This document shows positions 37,017 to 47,097 of a DNA stretch of 64,000 bases, piece after piece. The first letter of the stretch is position 1. Each line of letters begins with the position of its first letter. Location: assembly GCA_030278955.1 (NCBI GenBank), contig JAOANR010000001.1, positions 40,140,890 to 40,204,889 of the forward strand, read 5' to 3'. Below the pieces are notes generated by a model, which had not been told where the DNA came from, did no database searches, and was given only the letters and a program-made list of their open reading frames with translations. The DNA is from Hygrophila difformis. Its lineage: Eukaryota > Streptophyta > Magnoliopsida > Lamiales > Acanthaceae. The position numbers were made by a program, and so were the translations under genes.

Positions 37017-38568
37017 GGGTGTAGCATTATGAATTTTAGAACTGTAGATCTGCTGCTCCATTTGTTGTTTCACCAGTGATGAGGGTTTCCTCAGCGCAGT
37101 GGTGGTAATGAGGTGGATGGGCGATGGAGCAGCGGTGGAGCTTCGTGGTCCGGAGGTGGTGGAGATGACAAACACGTGAGTCTCACGTGTTTGGCAATTT
37201 ACAACTGCAAATTAGTGTAGCTCCAATGCTACACTTCTCCATTTTCCTTTGATTTTTCGTTTAATTAACCTAGATTTTGCAATTGGAGAGGTGTAATTAA
37301 ACGAAAAATCAAATTAGTGTAGCCCCAATGCTACACTTCCACATTTAACTCTTTATACCATTTTTGGCGGCTCCATGATTCCTGCAAGAAAACCGGGATT
37401 ATTGTCTTTCAGAAAATACTCATATAGTGGGAAATTGTGAAAAGTTTCATGGCCGAGGATTTTCATCGCGCCGTTTGAAATCAAAGTTTCCCACATGAGT
37501 AATAAAAAGTGAAATATATTCTTAAACCCTTTCCCATAAATCATAACTCTTTTCATTTAATAAATTCAAACTTGATATGTTATAAAAATACTCGTGTTGA
37601 TGAAACTTGCCAAAAGTTTCATGGCACCGTTGCCGGGGAGGATGCATCGTCGTTTATTAAGAGAATTACACTCCTGATTACTCATAGTCAGTTTTAGTTA
37701 GTTTTGTGTATCTATTTCAGAACAGAGAAGTACCCTCAAATCAATTAAACATTTAGAGTACTAAGACTCTAAATGTGAGGATGTTGATTTGAGGGGAAAA
37801 TCGGATGAATGTGTTGTGTATATGTTATATTTTTCGCAGGACTTCTCAGACCAAGCAGTGACATGGGCGGTGGGTTCTTGCACATCCTGTAGTGATTACT
37901 TATTTTATTTTATTTTTGTTCTTCGTGAATGTGGGTGGTGTTCTAATATCATGTTGAGGATGTGGTCATTCATTGTTCTTCAATTTACAAAAACACAATA
38001 TATGTAACTCTTTTTATACTTTATCTACTCATAACATGTCATGCACAAAACTGATTTGCAATTTAATCTTGTTAATATTATTTTCCCAACGCATGAGACA
38101 TGTTCCACACTAGTTAATATACAAATATCTCCGGCCCAACATTCAACATAATGGAAACAATATCAAAATTATCAACCAGGACTGATACATCAAATGCGAT
38201 ATATAGCATTACTACATCTTTTTATTTGACTTTTAGTTCATCAGCACTAATGCCAATATGACAAACCCAGCATGCATTAAAAAATGTCATTTCATGATCA
38301 AACTCGCCACAAAAAATGATTAATTTTTCAAAAAAATGTATGCCTAACAACCATAATGCAGCTTACATAACTGAAGAGAAAAAACTACTACAAGTCTACA
38401 ATAATAATAGACAATTAACATATATGACTAGTAGAAGACGAAAACAATAGTCATGAGGAAATACCCATGTGCTTGCCACATACGAGTGCATAAACAAAAG
38501 TGGCAAGAGTTCACCTTTATATTTACTGCATGCCCAAGATGCTGCAGTGCACTGTGTTTTGGTTGAAA
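37017..38568. other. Non-coding remnant downstream of the primer site
   Basis: No gag or pol was recognised. It contains two copies of a roughly 30-bp unit around GTGTAGCTCCAATGCTACAC (about 37205-37233 and 37312-37340), an inverted pair GATTTTTCGTTTAATTA / TAATTAAACGAAAAATC between them, and a second primer-site-like sequence at 37621. A 67-residue minus frame (37353-37556) shows no recognisable domain. From 38040 on it is AT-rich intergenic sequence. Confidence 0.4.
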
Positions 38569-39021
38569 TTAGAAAAAACAGAATGTGAGAACAGAAAATA
38601 AACTTCTAAATCCACCTATATTCGGACTCGATGGGGAATTCATGAACGTCATTTTCAGTTGCTTTATATTGTGGTTCGTCGTTTTAGATTCAGAATCTGA
38701 CCCGTGTATGTCGCCGTTCACATCATCCTTGTCGGATCCCAAATGTAGGACTTCCATACTCGGCGCACCCTCGCTAGAATGATTGTCTCCTTCAAATGCT
38801 TGACGATGGTTCGATGTCATCACAAGGATCGACGTTAAGTTCGAACATGACAGTAACAATGATAGTGATGTGTCGTCGGTGACGATGTGTGATTCCGGTT
38901 TCATCGGACGTGGTGGGGCAGTCGGCGGTGGGAATGGGCGCACTGCAGTTTTGGACTTTTTTTTAGAGTTTTGATTGGTGTGATTATGGATCGTCATAAT
39001 AAAATCGGCATGAATGCACAT
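38569..39021 (-). CDS. Hypothetical protein, 150 residues (doubtful)
   Basis: An open frame of unusual length for this AT-rich area, starting MCIHADFIMTIHNH, with a Pro-rich segment (RPFPPPTAPPRP), a Ser/Asp-rich middle and no recognised domain, signal peptide or membrane segment. Local base composition is richer in G+C than its surroundings, as in coding DNA, but there is no homology I can name and no clear promoter. It may be a gene fragment or chance. Confidence 0.25.
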   Translation of the reverse strand: MCIHADFIMTIHNHTNQNSKKKSKTAVRPFPPPTAPPRPMKPESHIVTDDTSLSLLLSCSNLTSILVMTSNHRQAFEGDNHSSEGAPSMEVLHLGSDKDDVNGDIHGSDSESKTTNHNIKQLKMTFMNSPSSPNIGGFRSLFSVLTFCFF

Positions 39022-39137
39022 TTCATGGTTTATGGGAGGTTAGCAACATTCCAATTACGTGGGTTGCTAGATTTTGGTAACAAATCCCCTAAATTGCGTG
39101 CTACGTAGATGGAAGGATTGTGGCCAAAATAGCACAA

Positions 39138-39247
39138 CACGTGATGTCATCTATCACGTGAAGCAGGTGCTGAAGATTAGGACTTCAGCACCCTAACCTA
39201 TCCCTTTTGGGGAATGGTTATGGTACTACCAATGTGAATGGTAGTAC
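39138..39247. repeat. Three consecutive perfect stem-loops
   Basis: CACGTGA (39138-39144) pairs with TCACGTG (39154-39160). GGTGCTGAAG (39166-39175) pairs with CTTCAGCACC (39183-39192). GTACTACC (39223-39230) pairs with GGTAGTAC (39240-39247). Loops are 7-9 nt. The second stem is followed by CTAACC, and GCACCCTAACC recurs at 41012-41022 after another small hairpin. Confidence 0.7.
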
Positions 39248-39550
39248 ATCAAGATAAATCATCTCAACCATACAAAAATATCCAATGACTATAAAATAAA
39301 AGGGTAGAATTGTCAAACATAAATAATCATATCTTTAGTAATAAAATCATTCACAAAATCAATTTAGTGATTTCTATCCTTAAATAAAGATCATATAAAA
39401 ATTTGTGTAAGTTAGCTCTCTTTTGACACAATTCATGGCATAATAATAGAGAAATTCTCTTTATTCAACTTTTTCACTCGTAAGTCTTCCATTCCTCATA
39501 ATTTGCTATTTGTCTATTTTTAATTTCTAAAATATAATATGATATTTAGA

Positions 39551-40800
39551 TTCCTTGCATTCGAGTAGATAGATTTTCATATAAAGAACATCCAAATCCG
39601 AGCTAATTTGATAAAGTTAGAGCCATTTGAAGTTTGTCATATAAATTTAGTTGTATAGACTACGTCGCTAAAATGCACAGGCTATGTCGCTGATTCTAAA
39701 GTCTCCGTCGCTGAATTGTAAAGCATCCGTCGCTGAATTACATAGCGACCGTCGCTGAAAATGTAAAGGCTGTGTTTCTAAAAATCGTAATGAACTTCAA
39801 ATGGCTCGAACTTTATCAAACAAACTCGGATTTTGACGTTCTTTATATGAAAATCTACCTATTCGATGCAATTAATCTAACTTTCCCATCAAAGTTTGAA
39901 ATTTCCAAATAGATAAATACCGGATTTTTGAAATAAAAGAATCTTATGCTCATTGTTTTGAAAATATGATATTTATATGTTTAACTTTCTAAAACATGAT
40001 AGGATATTTAAATTCCTTGCTTTGATTATATAGATTTTCATATAAAGAACGTCGAAATTTGAGATCATTTGAGAAAGTTAGAGCCATTTGAAGTTTGTCA
40101 CATAAATTTTGTTGTATAGGCTACGTCGTTGAAATGCATAGGCTATGTCGCTAAATTGTAATGCCTCCATCGCCAAATTATAAAGCCTCCGTCACTGAAT
40201 TGTAAAGCTTCGTCGCTGAATTATATAGCCACCGTCGCTGAAATGTAAATGCTGTGTTTTTAAAAATCGCGATGAACTTCAAATGGCTCTAACTTCCTCA
40301 AACGAACTCGGATTTTGGCATTCTTTATTTGAAAATCTACCTACTCGATGCAAGAAATCTAAATTTCCTATAAATTTTTTTAAATTAGAAATAGATAAAT
40401 ACCGGATTTTCAAAGGAAATGATATCTTATTCTCGTTATTTTGAACATATGATATTTATTTGTTAAGACTTTCTAAAATTTGATAGGATATTTAAATTTC
40501 TTGCGTTGAGTAGATAGATTTTAATGTAAAGAACATCCAAATCCGAGCTCATTGGAAAAAGTTAGAGCCATTTGAAGTTGTTATAAAAACTGTGTTGTAT
40601 AGGCTGTCGCCGAAATGCGTACTCTATATGGTTGAATTGTAAAGCTCCCGTCGTTGAATTGCAAGCCCACCATCACTGAAATATAAAGGTTACGTGTCTG
40701 AAAATCGCAATGAACTTCAAATGACTCTAACTTTCTCAAACAAGCTCGGATTTTGACGTTATTTATATGAAAATCTACCTACTCGATACAAGTAATCCAA
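39551..40800. repeat. Three tandem foldback units with GTCGCTGAA arrays
   Basis: Each unit has a left arm of about 80 bp (around 39565-39638, 40022-40098, 40505-40580), a core of short repeats based on CGTCGCTGAATTGTAAAGC, and a right arm that is the inverted copy (39792-39870, 40275-40350, 40711-40790). Arm starts are 461 and 484 bp apart, with spacers that are also related. The same core motif occurs at 12525-12895. No open frame of note. Possibly an expanded non-autonomous transposon or a local satellite. Confidence 0.75.
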
Positions 40801-41269
40801 ATGATCTATCAAATTTGAGATATTCCAAAGAAAACAAGAGTAGATTATGAGGGAGAGGAGTACGAGCATGAGAATTGAAAAAAATGAATAGAGATCATTT
40901 GGATCTTATTGAAATTACAATAGTACCCTTTTGTATTACTCTTAGCCAATGATTTCAACATTTTATCAATGGCTTGGATGTGCCACAGTACATCAAGAGA
41001 CATGGGTCTCTGCACCCTAACCAAAGCCCATTTTTTCTTCTTCATATTAGTCTTCCTTAGTCCCTAAGAAATTGAAAAATACATATATGTTATACATGCA
41101 CGTATCTTGGAACACTCCCCCTTCGATGTCTTCGATACAAAAAATATATATTGTTAAAACCTTACTAGGAAAAACACTATAAGAAAAAATCATAGTGAAG
41201 GAAAAAAATATAGTAATATGCTTGTATTCATTGCTCCCCGTGTTTTGTACATCATTGAAGATTCTTTAG

Positions 41270-43230
41270 CGCCGCGTTTCAATTTTTTTAATAGTTTCTC
41301 GAATATCGCGGCCGGCAATTTCTTGGTCAATAGATCCACTAAATTATCTGATCGAATTTATTGCACATCGATTTCACTATTGTTCTGAAGATCATGAGCA
41401 TAGAAGAACTTTGGTGAAATATATTTTGTTATATTTCCTTTGATATATCCGTCTTTTAGGCCCCGTTGTCTAGGACTTATTACTTTTTTTTTTTTCCAAA
41501 ATCAGAAAAGACCAGATCAGATAAAAACATTCAGATCAGATCAGATAGATCAGATTATTATAATAAAATTATATAATGACATATAATATTTTTTCTTTGA
41601 ATATACGTACTAGTAAAAAAGTATAGCAATACAAATACTATTTATATTGTAATTATTTAAACAAAATTTAAAAATAATTTTTAAAATATTTCTTTTGCTC
41701 ATCAAAATATTATTGAAATATACTAGTCACATTCTTAATAGATTTTATATTATAAATATTTTTAAAATATAGTTTTAAATACTTTCATTATAGAAATTCA
41801 AAACAAAAATTAAAATTTTTTCTCATTAAATTATTATTTAATATACTAGTCACGTTCTTAATATATTTTATATTATAAATACTTTCAATATTATATTCTT
41901 TATATCTTTATTTTAATGCATGTGTGCGTAGATAAATAAAATATTTTATAATAAATAATAATAAGAATAATTAATTATAATAAAATATTATAATAATAAT
42001 AATAAACATTAATTACAATAATTAATAATAATCAATAAAATATTATTAAATAATTAATTATAATAATTAATTATAGTAATTAATAATAATTAATTTATTA
42101 TTAATATTAATTAATTTATTAATAATTACTAGATAATTATTTTTAGTATTATTATTATAATAAATTAATCATTAATTTTTATTATTATCATTATTATTAT
42201 TATTACAATAATTTTAATTAGAATCAAAATATAAATATAATAAGATCATACCAGACCAGATCAATTCAGATCAGACCAAGCCAGACAAATCAGATCAGAT
42301 CAGACCATACCAGATCTTATAAAATTCAGATCCGACCAGACAAATTAAGGCATAAAGAAAAGGGCATTAGCTGAGTTATACAAGCTGTACTATCTTCATA
42401 TAATATTATTGGTGGAAGTTTTTCCTCAGATATTAACCCATGATTATTTGGGATATGATGGGTCATTAATTTTAACTAAACACATTCTGGACTGGCTTCA
42501 TGAATTGTCAATATTTCAGCTTGATTAGAGGAAGTAGCAGCCAAAGTCTGTTTCATTGATCTCCAAGGAATTATCGTCCTCCACAAGTAAAGACATAGGC
42601 AGTTTGTGATTTGGCTTTATGTGGATTAGATAAATATCCATCATCGGCAAATCCAAGCAATTCGTTTTGAGAATTATTTGAATATAACAACCCGGGATTA
42701 GTTGTTCATTGGAGATAGCGAAATATGTGCTTTATACCATTCCAATATCGTCGAGTAGGAGATGAACTAAATCGTTCTAATAAGTTTACAGCAAACGATA
42801 TATTCGGTCGAGTGTTATTTGCGAGATGCATAAATGCACCAATGACACTAAGGCATGACACTTCTGGGCCAATTCCTTCATCTTCTCCCTTTGATTTAAA
42901 TGGATCCTTTTATCGATCAAGTGTTCTGACCACCATTGGGTTGCTTAGCGGATGAGTATTGTCCATTAGGAATTGCTTGAAAACTCTTTTGGTGTAAGAC
43001 TTTCAATATGCTCAAGTTGTAAACCAAGACAAAGTTTGGTTTTACCAGAGTCAATGATTTTGATCTCAAATTCAATTTTCAGGAATTTAATAGCCTTTTA
43101 GACTTCTTCCGAGGTTCCAATTATGTTAAGATCATCAACATATATTGCCATTATGGTAAGCTTTGACCCATTTTTCTTTATGAGAACACATAAATAAATA
43201 GGGTCATTTACATAACATTTTTTTTTGTTA
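41270..43230 (-). pseudogene. Ty1/copia RT-RNase H remnant, split by a MITE
   Basis: Minus-strand frames show DLNIIGTSEEV (after YVDD), KLCLGLQLEHIE, LISNEQLIPGC-like and YLSNPHKA-type blocks, then EDSTACITQL and, after a 908-bp insertion, DGYIKGNITKYISPKFFYAHDLQ of the RNase H. The end near 41270 is the conserved ...KLLKKL region. Many stops and frameshifts are present. No LTR was identified. Confidence 0.75.
41459..42366. mobile_element. Harbinger-like non-autonomous element with GATCAGA arrays
   Basis: It interrupts the copia RNase H coding sequence between the codons for TACITQL and DGYIKG. The flanks share a 3-bp duplication TTA (41456-41458 and 42367-42369). The ends GGCCCCGTTGTCTAGG and complement TGCCCTTTTCTTTATG are weakly inverted. 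CAGATCAGA/CAGACCAGA arrays lie near both ends around an extremely AT-rich core (about 41570-42240). A TTA duplication is typical of PIF/Harbinger. Confidence 0.7.
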
Positions 43231-43259
43231 GACTTTCGCAGAGACAATTATAGAACATG

Positions 43260-43625
43260 CATCTAGATTGCTTCCGGTGTGTGCATTTGGGCTTCCTTGG
43301 GCAGAATTCTGACACCTTTGCCGAGCTTGTAGCCTTGGCATTTGGGCTTGATTTTGTGCCAGATCTCGGGCGCTGGTGTGTGCATTCTTACTCCTATTTT
43401 TCAAAAGTGGTAATTATTTTTCTTGACGGTTGACGATTCTTTTCACCCACTTCCACCTGTTCTCCAATCAGTTTGTGATCTTCTAGTTCTTTTGATGCCT
43501 GGTCCATCCACCATGTGCTTAGAGAGGAGAACTAGGTGGTTGATAAGCTGGCTAAGCAGGGGGCTTCATTGGAAGAATCCTATACCACTTGGGCTTAATT
43601 GTTCGTAGGGACTTAGTTGTAGTTA
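43260..43625 (+). pseudogene. LINE RNase H remnant
   Basis: Degenerate plus-strand frames keep AEALALAFGLDF, LREEN..VVDKLAKQGAS and ESYTTWA, the C-terminal RNase H of a plant LINE. Stops are present. No A tail or duplication was identified. Confidence 0.65.
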
Positions 43626-43639
43626 CATGCTGGAGCTGG

Positions 43640-44580
43640 AGGGAGTTGTACCTGTTAGTTTTATTTAAGTGTTTAATACAACTAGATTAGCTGTCATAAA
43701 ATTTATAAAATGACATAAATGGACAAATATTTATGTAGACATAAAATTGTAAATGAATGCTAAAAGAGGTAGCTTCTAAATAGAAGCTACTAAAAGCTCC
43801 CGAGAGCTAGTGTACGCAATGAGACTACAATTTTAATATAAAATCAAAAGCTACTAAAAGCTCCCAAAAGCTACGTGCAGAACAGACCCTTAGCGGCAAA
43901 TGCATCCAGAGTTTGGTTCCCTAGAGATTAATCCTTTCTTTTTGCTTTGAGGACTATTTTTTCTTTCTTGTTTTATGCTTTTTTCCAGGCCTTTACCGTC
44001 AAATAAAATAATATATTAAATAAAATATAAAATAAATTACTTCCATTTGCTCTTCCAAAAAAAAAAAAATTACTTCCATTTGTGCCTAAACCTGTAAAGA
44101 GTACATTGCATACCATTTTTCGGTGAAACCCTAATTGATAATAATACATAATTACTTCTACCATTTACTGAATGATTAATTGTTTATGCATTTTGGAACA
44201 GATTATCTGATTATTGCGTTTGCAAAACGCAAATATTCAGTTAATCATGTTTGTGTACTAACTTCCAATAATCTATTATTTGCGTTTTGAGGGAATGAAA
44301 ACGCTATTTTCTTGCAGCTACATTTTGGTGCTGCGAGAAAATTGCGTTTAGCCAAAAATAGATTTTACCATATTGTTTCCTTTTGAGGTAATGAAAAACG
44401 CAAATCCAAACACTTTTTTAATGATTATCTGATTATTGCGATTTGAAACAGAATAAGTCTATCCAAACACTTATTTCTACAACACATTTTGTTACAATAA
44501 TTATCTGATTATCCGTTTTCTAAACGCTGCAGCACTTTTTAAAACGCATATCCAAACACCCTGTACATGTCTACCACAAT
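43640..44580. repeat. MITE debris
   Basis: 43740-43890 repeats AGCTACTAAAAGCTCCC and ends GAACAGACCCTT, a MITE-like end. 44190-44565 repeats GATTATCTGATTATTGCG, AAACGCA and TCCAAACAC motifs in both orientations and ends TCCAAACACCCTG. Neither has clear duplications. Confidence 0.4.
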
Positions 44581-44654
44581 TGCCACATTGCAGTCTTAAT
44601 TTGTGAAAAACATTGTCTGCTACACGATTAGAATAGAATAATAACAAAATTATA

Positions 44655-45111
44655 CTCCCTCCGTCCCATTAAAAGTGGTCACTTTCTTTTGGGCACGGGA
44701 ATTTAGGTTGTGGTGTTTAGTAGTTAAAGTAGTGTGAGTAAATTTGACTAATCCATCCATCTAATTTATAATGGTTACATTAATTTGACTTTTAACCATA
44801 TTTATTATTTAACTTTGACTCAATGTTATCATAATAATGTACAAAGGAAAAAATAGTCAAGTGTGGTCTTGTTGGAATCGTCTAATCGTATAGTTTTAGA
44901 ATATATATTTTATATAATTTTTATTTATACCTATATTGAGATATTAATGGTTAAACATATATAAGGACTTTGTGCAGAAAGTACAATTGTCATTATTGTG
45001 GGGTTTTTAATCATGCTTATGTTAATCTAATTTGCTTAAAAGGGAAAGTGACCACTTTTAATAGGACACCCCAAAAAGGAATAGTGGCCACTTTTAATGG
45101 GACAGAGGGAG
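44655..45111. mobile_element. Stowaway-like (Tc1/mariner) MITE
   Basis: Ends CTCCCTCCGTCCC and GGGACAGAGGGAG form a terminal inverted repeat extending through ATTAAAAGTGG, flanked by a TA dinucleotide on both sides (44653-44654, 45112-45113). This is the signature of Stowaway elements. At 457 bp it has no transposase. Confidence 0.85.
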
Positions 45112-45113
45112 TA

Positions 45114-45590
45114 GCATGCATGGACAACAAGTCAGCACAATTACAAATTTTCAGCATACTTACAAGTTACAAGCCACAAGCCTGGGTAGAGATTACCTTA
45201 CTTAAAAAAATTAATAATAATAAAATAATAGGAAAAGATTCAGAAATTCCGCTAACATCACAGTCATCATTGAATTAAAGGGATGCAACCAAAATTTAGG
45301 AATTTCACTTTATTATTATAGATTTTTTTTTTATTTTTTTATTTTTTGTTTTTTGGCAACAATAAATCGTTTAAATTATAGTAATAACATATTGGTATAT
45401 TAAACCGTTAAATACTACCTCAATCCATAATATACAAACTCGCACATTTTGCACATGATTCCCATTCTCAACATTCAAATCTTAAGCAGGCCTCTAATCA
45501 TTTCCGGTGGTCTTCTTCTAATAAAGAATTTTGGACCCCTTTATTATATCTGATAAATTAATTATAAATTTTAACATATAGGCCATGTTT
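45114..45590. other. Intergenic AT-rich sequence
   Basis: Nothing gene-like or delimitable was seen between the Stowaway-like element and the next MITE. Confidence 0.4.
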
Positions 45591-45838
45591 GGGAATTAGT
45601 TGTTAGATGTTAATTGATTCTGTGAGTAATAATTAGTTAAAATTAGCTGTTTGATAATTTCGAGATTACCTTTTTGCCTAAAATAAGCTAAAATCCAAAA
45701 TGCTGCTATTTGCAGCAGTTTAAAAAACAGCTGATTGAACATTATTTTAAGTTCTTTTGTCTTTTTAAATAAGCTATTTTATCTCATATTATGAGATAAA
45801 TTGGCTGATTGGATTTAGTTGTTTTGCCAAACATGGCC
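45591..45838 (+). mobile_element. MITE with GGCCATGTTTGG ends
   Basis: Perfect short terminal inverted repeat GGCCATGTTTGG / CCAAACATGGCC. The inner sequence beginning GAATTAGTTGTTAGATG is shared with the copy near 51335 (opposite orientation) and with a fragment near 50585-50670. The TSD is uncertain (ATA on both sides). Confidence 0.7.
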
Positions 45839-46500
45839 ATATATTTTGTGGTCAAACCAGAGAAATAGGTAGTGGAAGCCTATGCTACATCCATTAAAGA
45901 AATAAAGAGAATAAATAGCTGGCCATGTTGGGAATCGGATCATCAACCATAAGATTGAACAAGTCCTCAACCACCTTTTAAAATTATTTTTCTTTGAACA
46001 GTTTTAAAATTAGTTTTTAAAAAAAAATTAAAAATTAAAAAAATGATAAATTTCTATCTACATCATTACAAAATTCTGGGCCCAAATAATAAATTTATTT
46101 GTTAATAAAGAATTCACTTTGTTTCAAATCATTTACCAAATTCTAAACCCAAAATGAGTAAATATATATATATATATATATATTTTAAAATTATTCAATT
46201 AATAAAAAAATTAAAAAATTGAGGGTCCTGTGCAATAAGCCAGGATGTACAGCCTCTTCGGCGGGCCTGATCTTAAGCATATTGACTTTAGAATCGACCA
46301 ATATACAGTAATGTTTGGTAATAATTAGAGTTTGACATTTCGAATTTAGAGTTTGGAGTTTAGAATTAAGGGTGGAAAATAGTGGGAGGATAATCTTTAG
46401 TAGCGGTGATTGGTTATAAAGTTTAAAGATTAGAGTTTGAAAAGTTAAAAGTTTGGGAGATAAGATTCAAAGTTAAATTAGTGTGTACTATACATAGGAT

Positions 46501-47037
46501 CAAGGTTGTTAAGATCGGGATCCTATATAGGATCGTTTTTGTCTTTGCAAGATCGGGATCGTAGGATCGAATCGGGATCTTAAGATCCTATGAAATTATT
46601 ATTTATATTTTTTAAAATTAATACTTGTTATTTATCTCACTAAACTGGTGATTGTTAGAATTAGAAATATCTATTTTAGATCCATTTTGAACAAGAATAT
46701 GATGGTTAACATCATGCTTATTCATGATACACAATGGAAGTTAAACACCGACACATAACTCAACCATTCTGGGTTCAACATCGCAAACATATACTAAACA
46801 AAATTGACCAAAAATACTAACATAACAAAAGCCACAAAAAGATAGAAACGATAAGTAATTTTGCTCCCGAAAAAAAAAAAAAAAACCATAGAGGTTAGGA
46901 TCGGATCGCATAGCGATCCTACGATCCTAGACCGATCCTAACATATTTTCGATCTTAATGCGATCCGGATCGTTTTTTATGGCTAGGATCGTAGGGACGT
47001 ACGATCCTACGATTAAGATCGCGATTTTAACAACCTG
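46501..47037. mobile_element. hAT-like MITE rich in GATC motifs
   Basis: An exact 8-bp duplication CATAGGAT flanks it (46493-46500 and 47038-47045). The ends CAAGGTTGTTAA and TTAACAACCTG are inverted. Both subterminal regions are packed with GGATCGTAGGATCG / GATCCTACGATCC motifs around an AT-rich core. An 8-bp TSD supports hAT. It lies 61 bp downstream of the stop codon of the rhomboid-like gene, probably within its transcribed 3' region. Confidence 0.85.
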
Positions 47038-47097
47038 CATAGGATAGTTTGTATGTATTATAGCATTTCATCCCAAAGTAAGCATACATATGTAGAA

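Noticed and set aside
37353..37556. 67-codon minus frame starting MKRVMIYGKGFKNIF
   Set aside because: Protein-like in places but short, without a recognised domain, and inside a gypsy leader remnant.
39660..40720. Regularly spaced short repeats resembling a CRISPR array
   Set aside because: The repeats are imperfect, spacers are themselves related, and this is a plant nuclear region; it is a minisatellite core within foldbacks.
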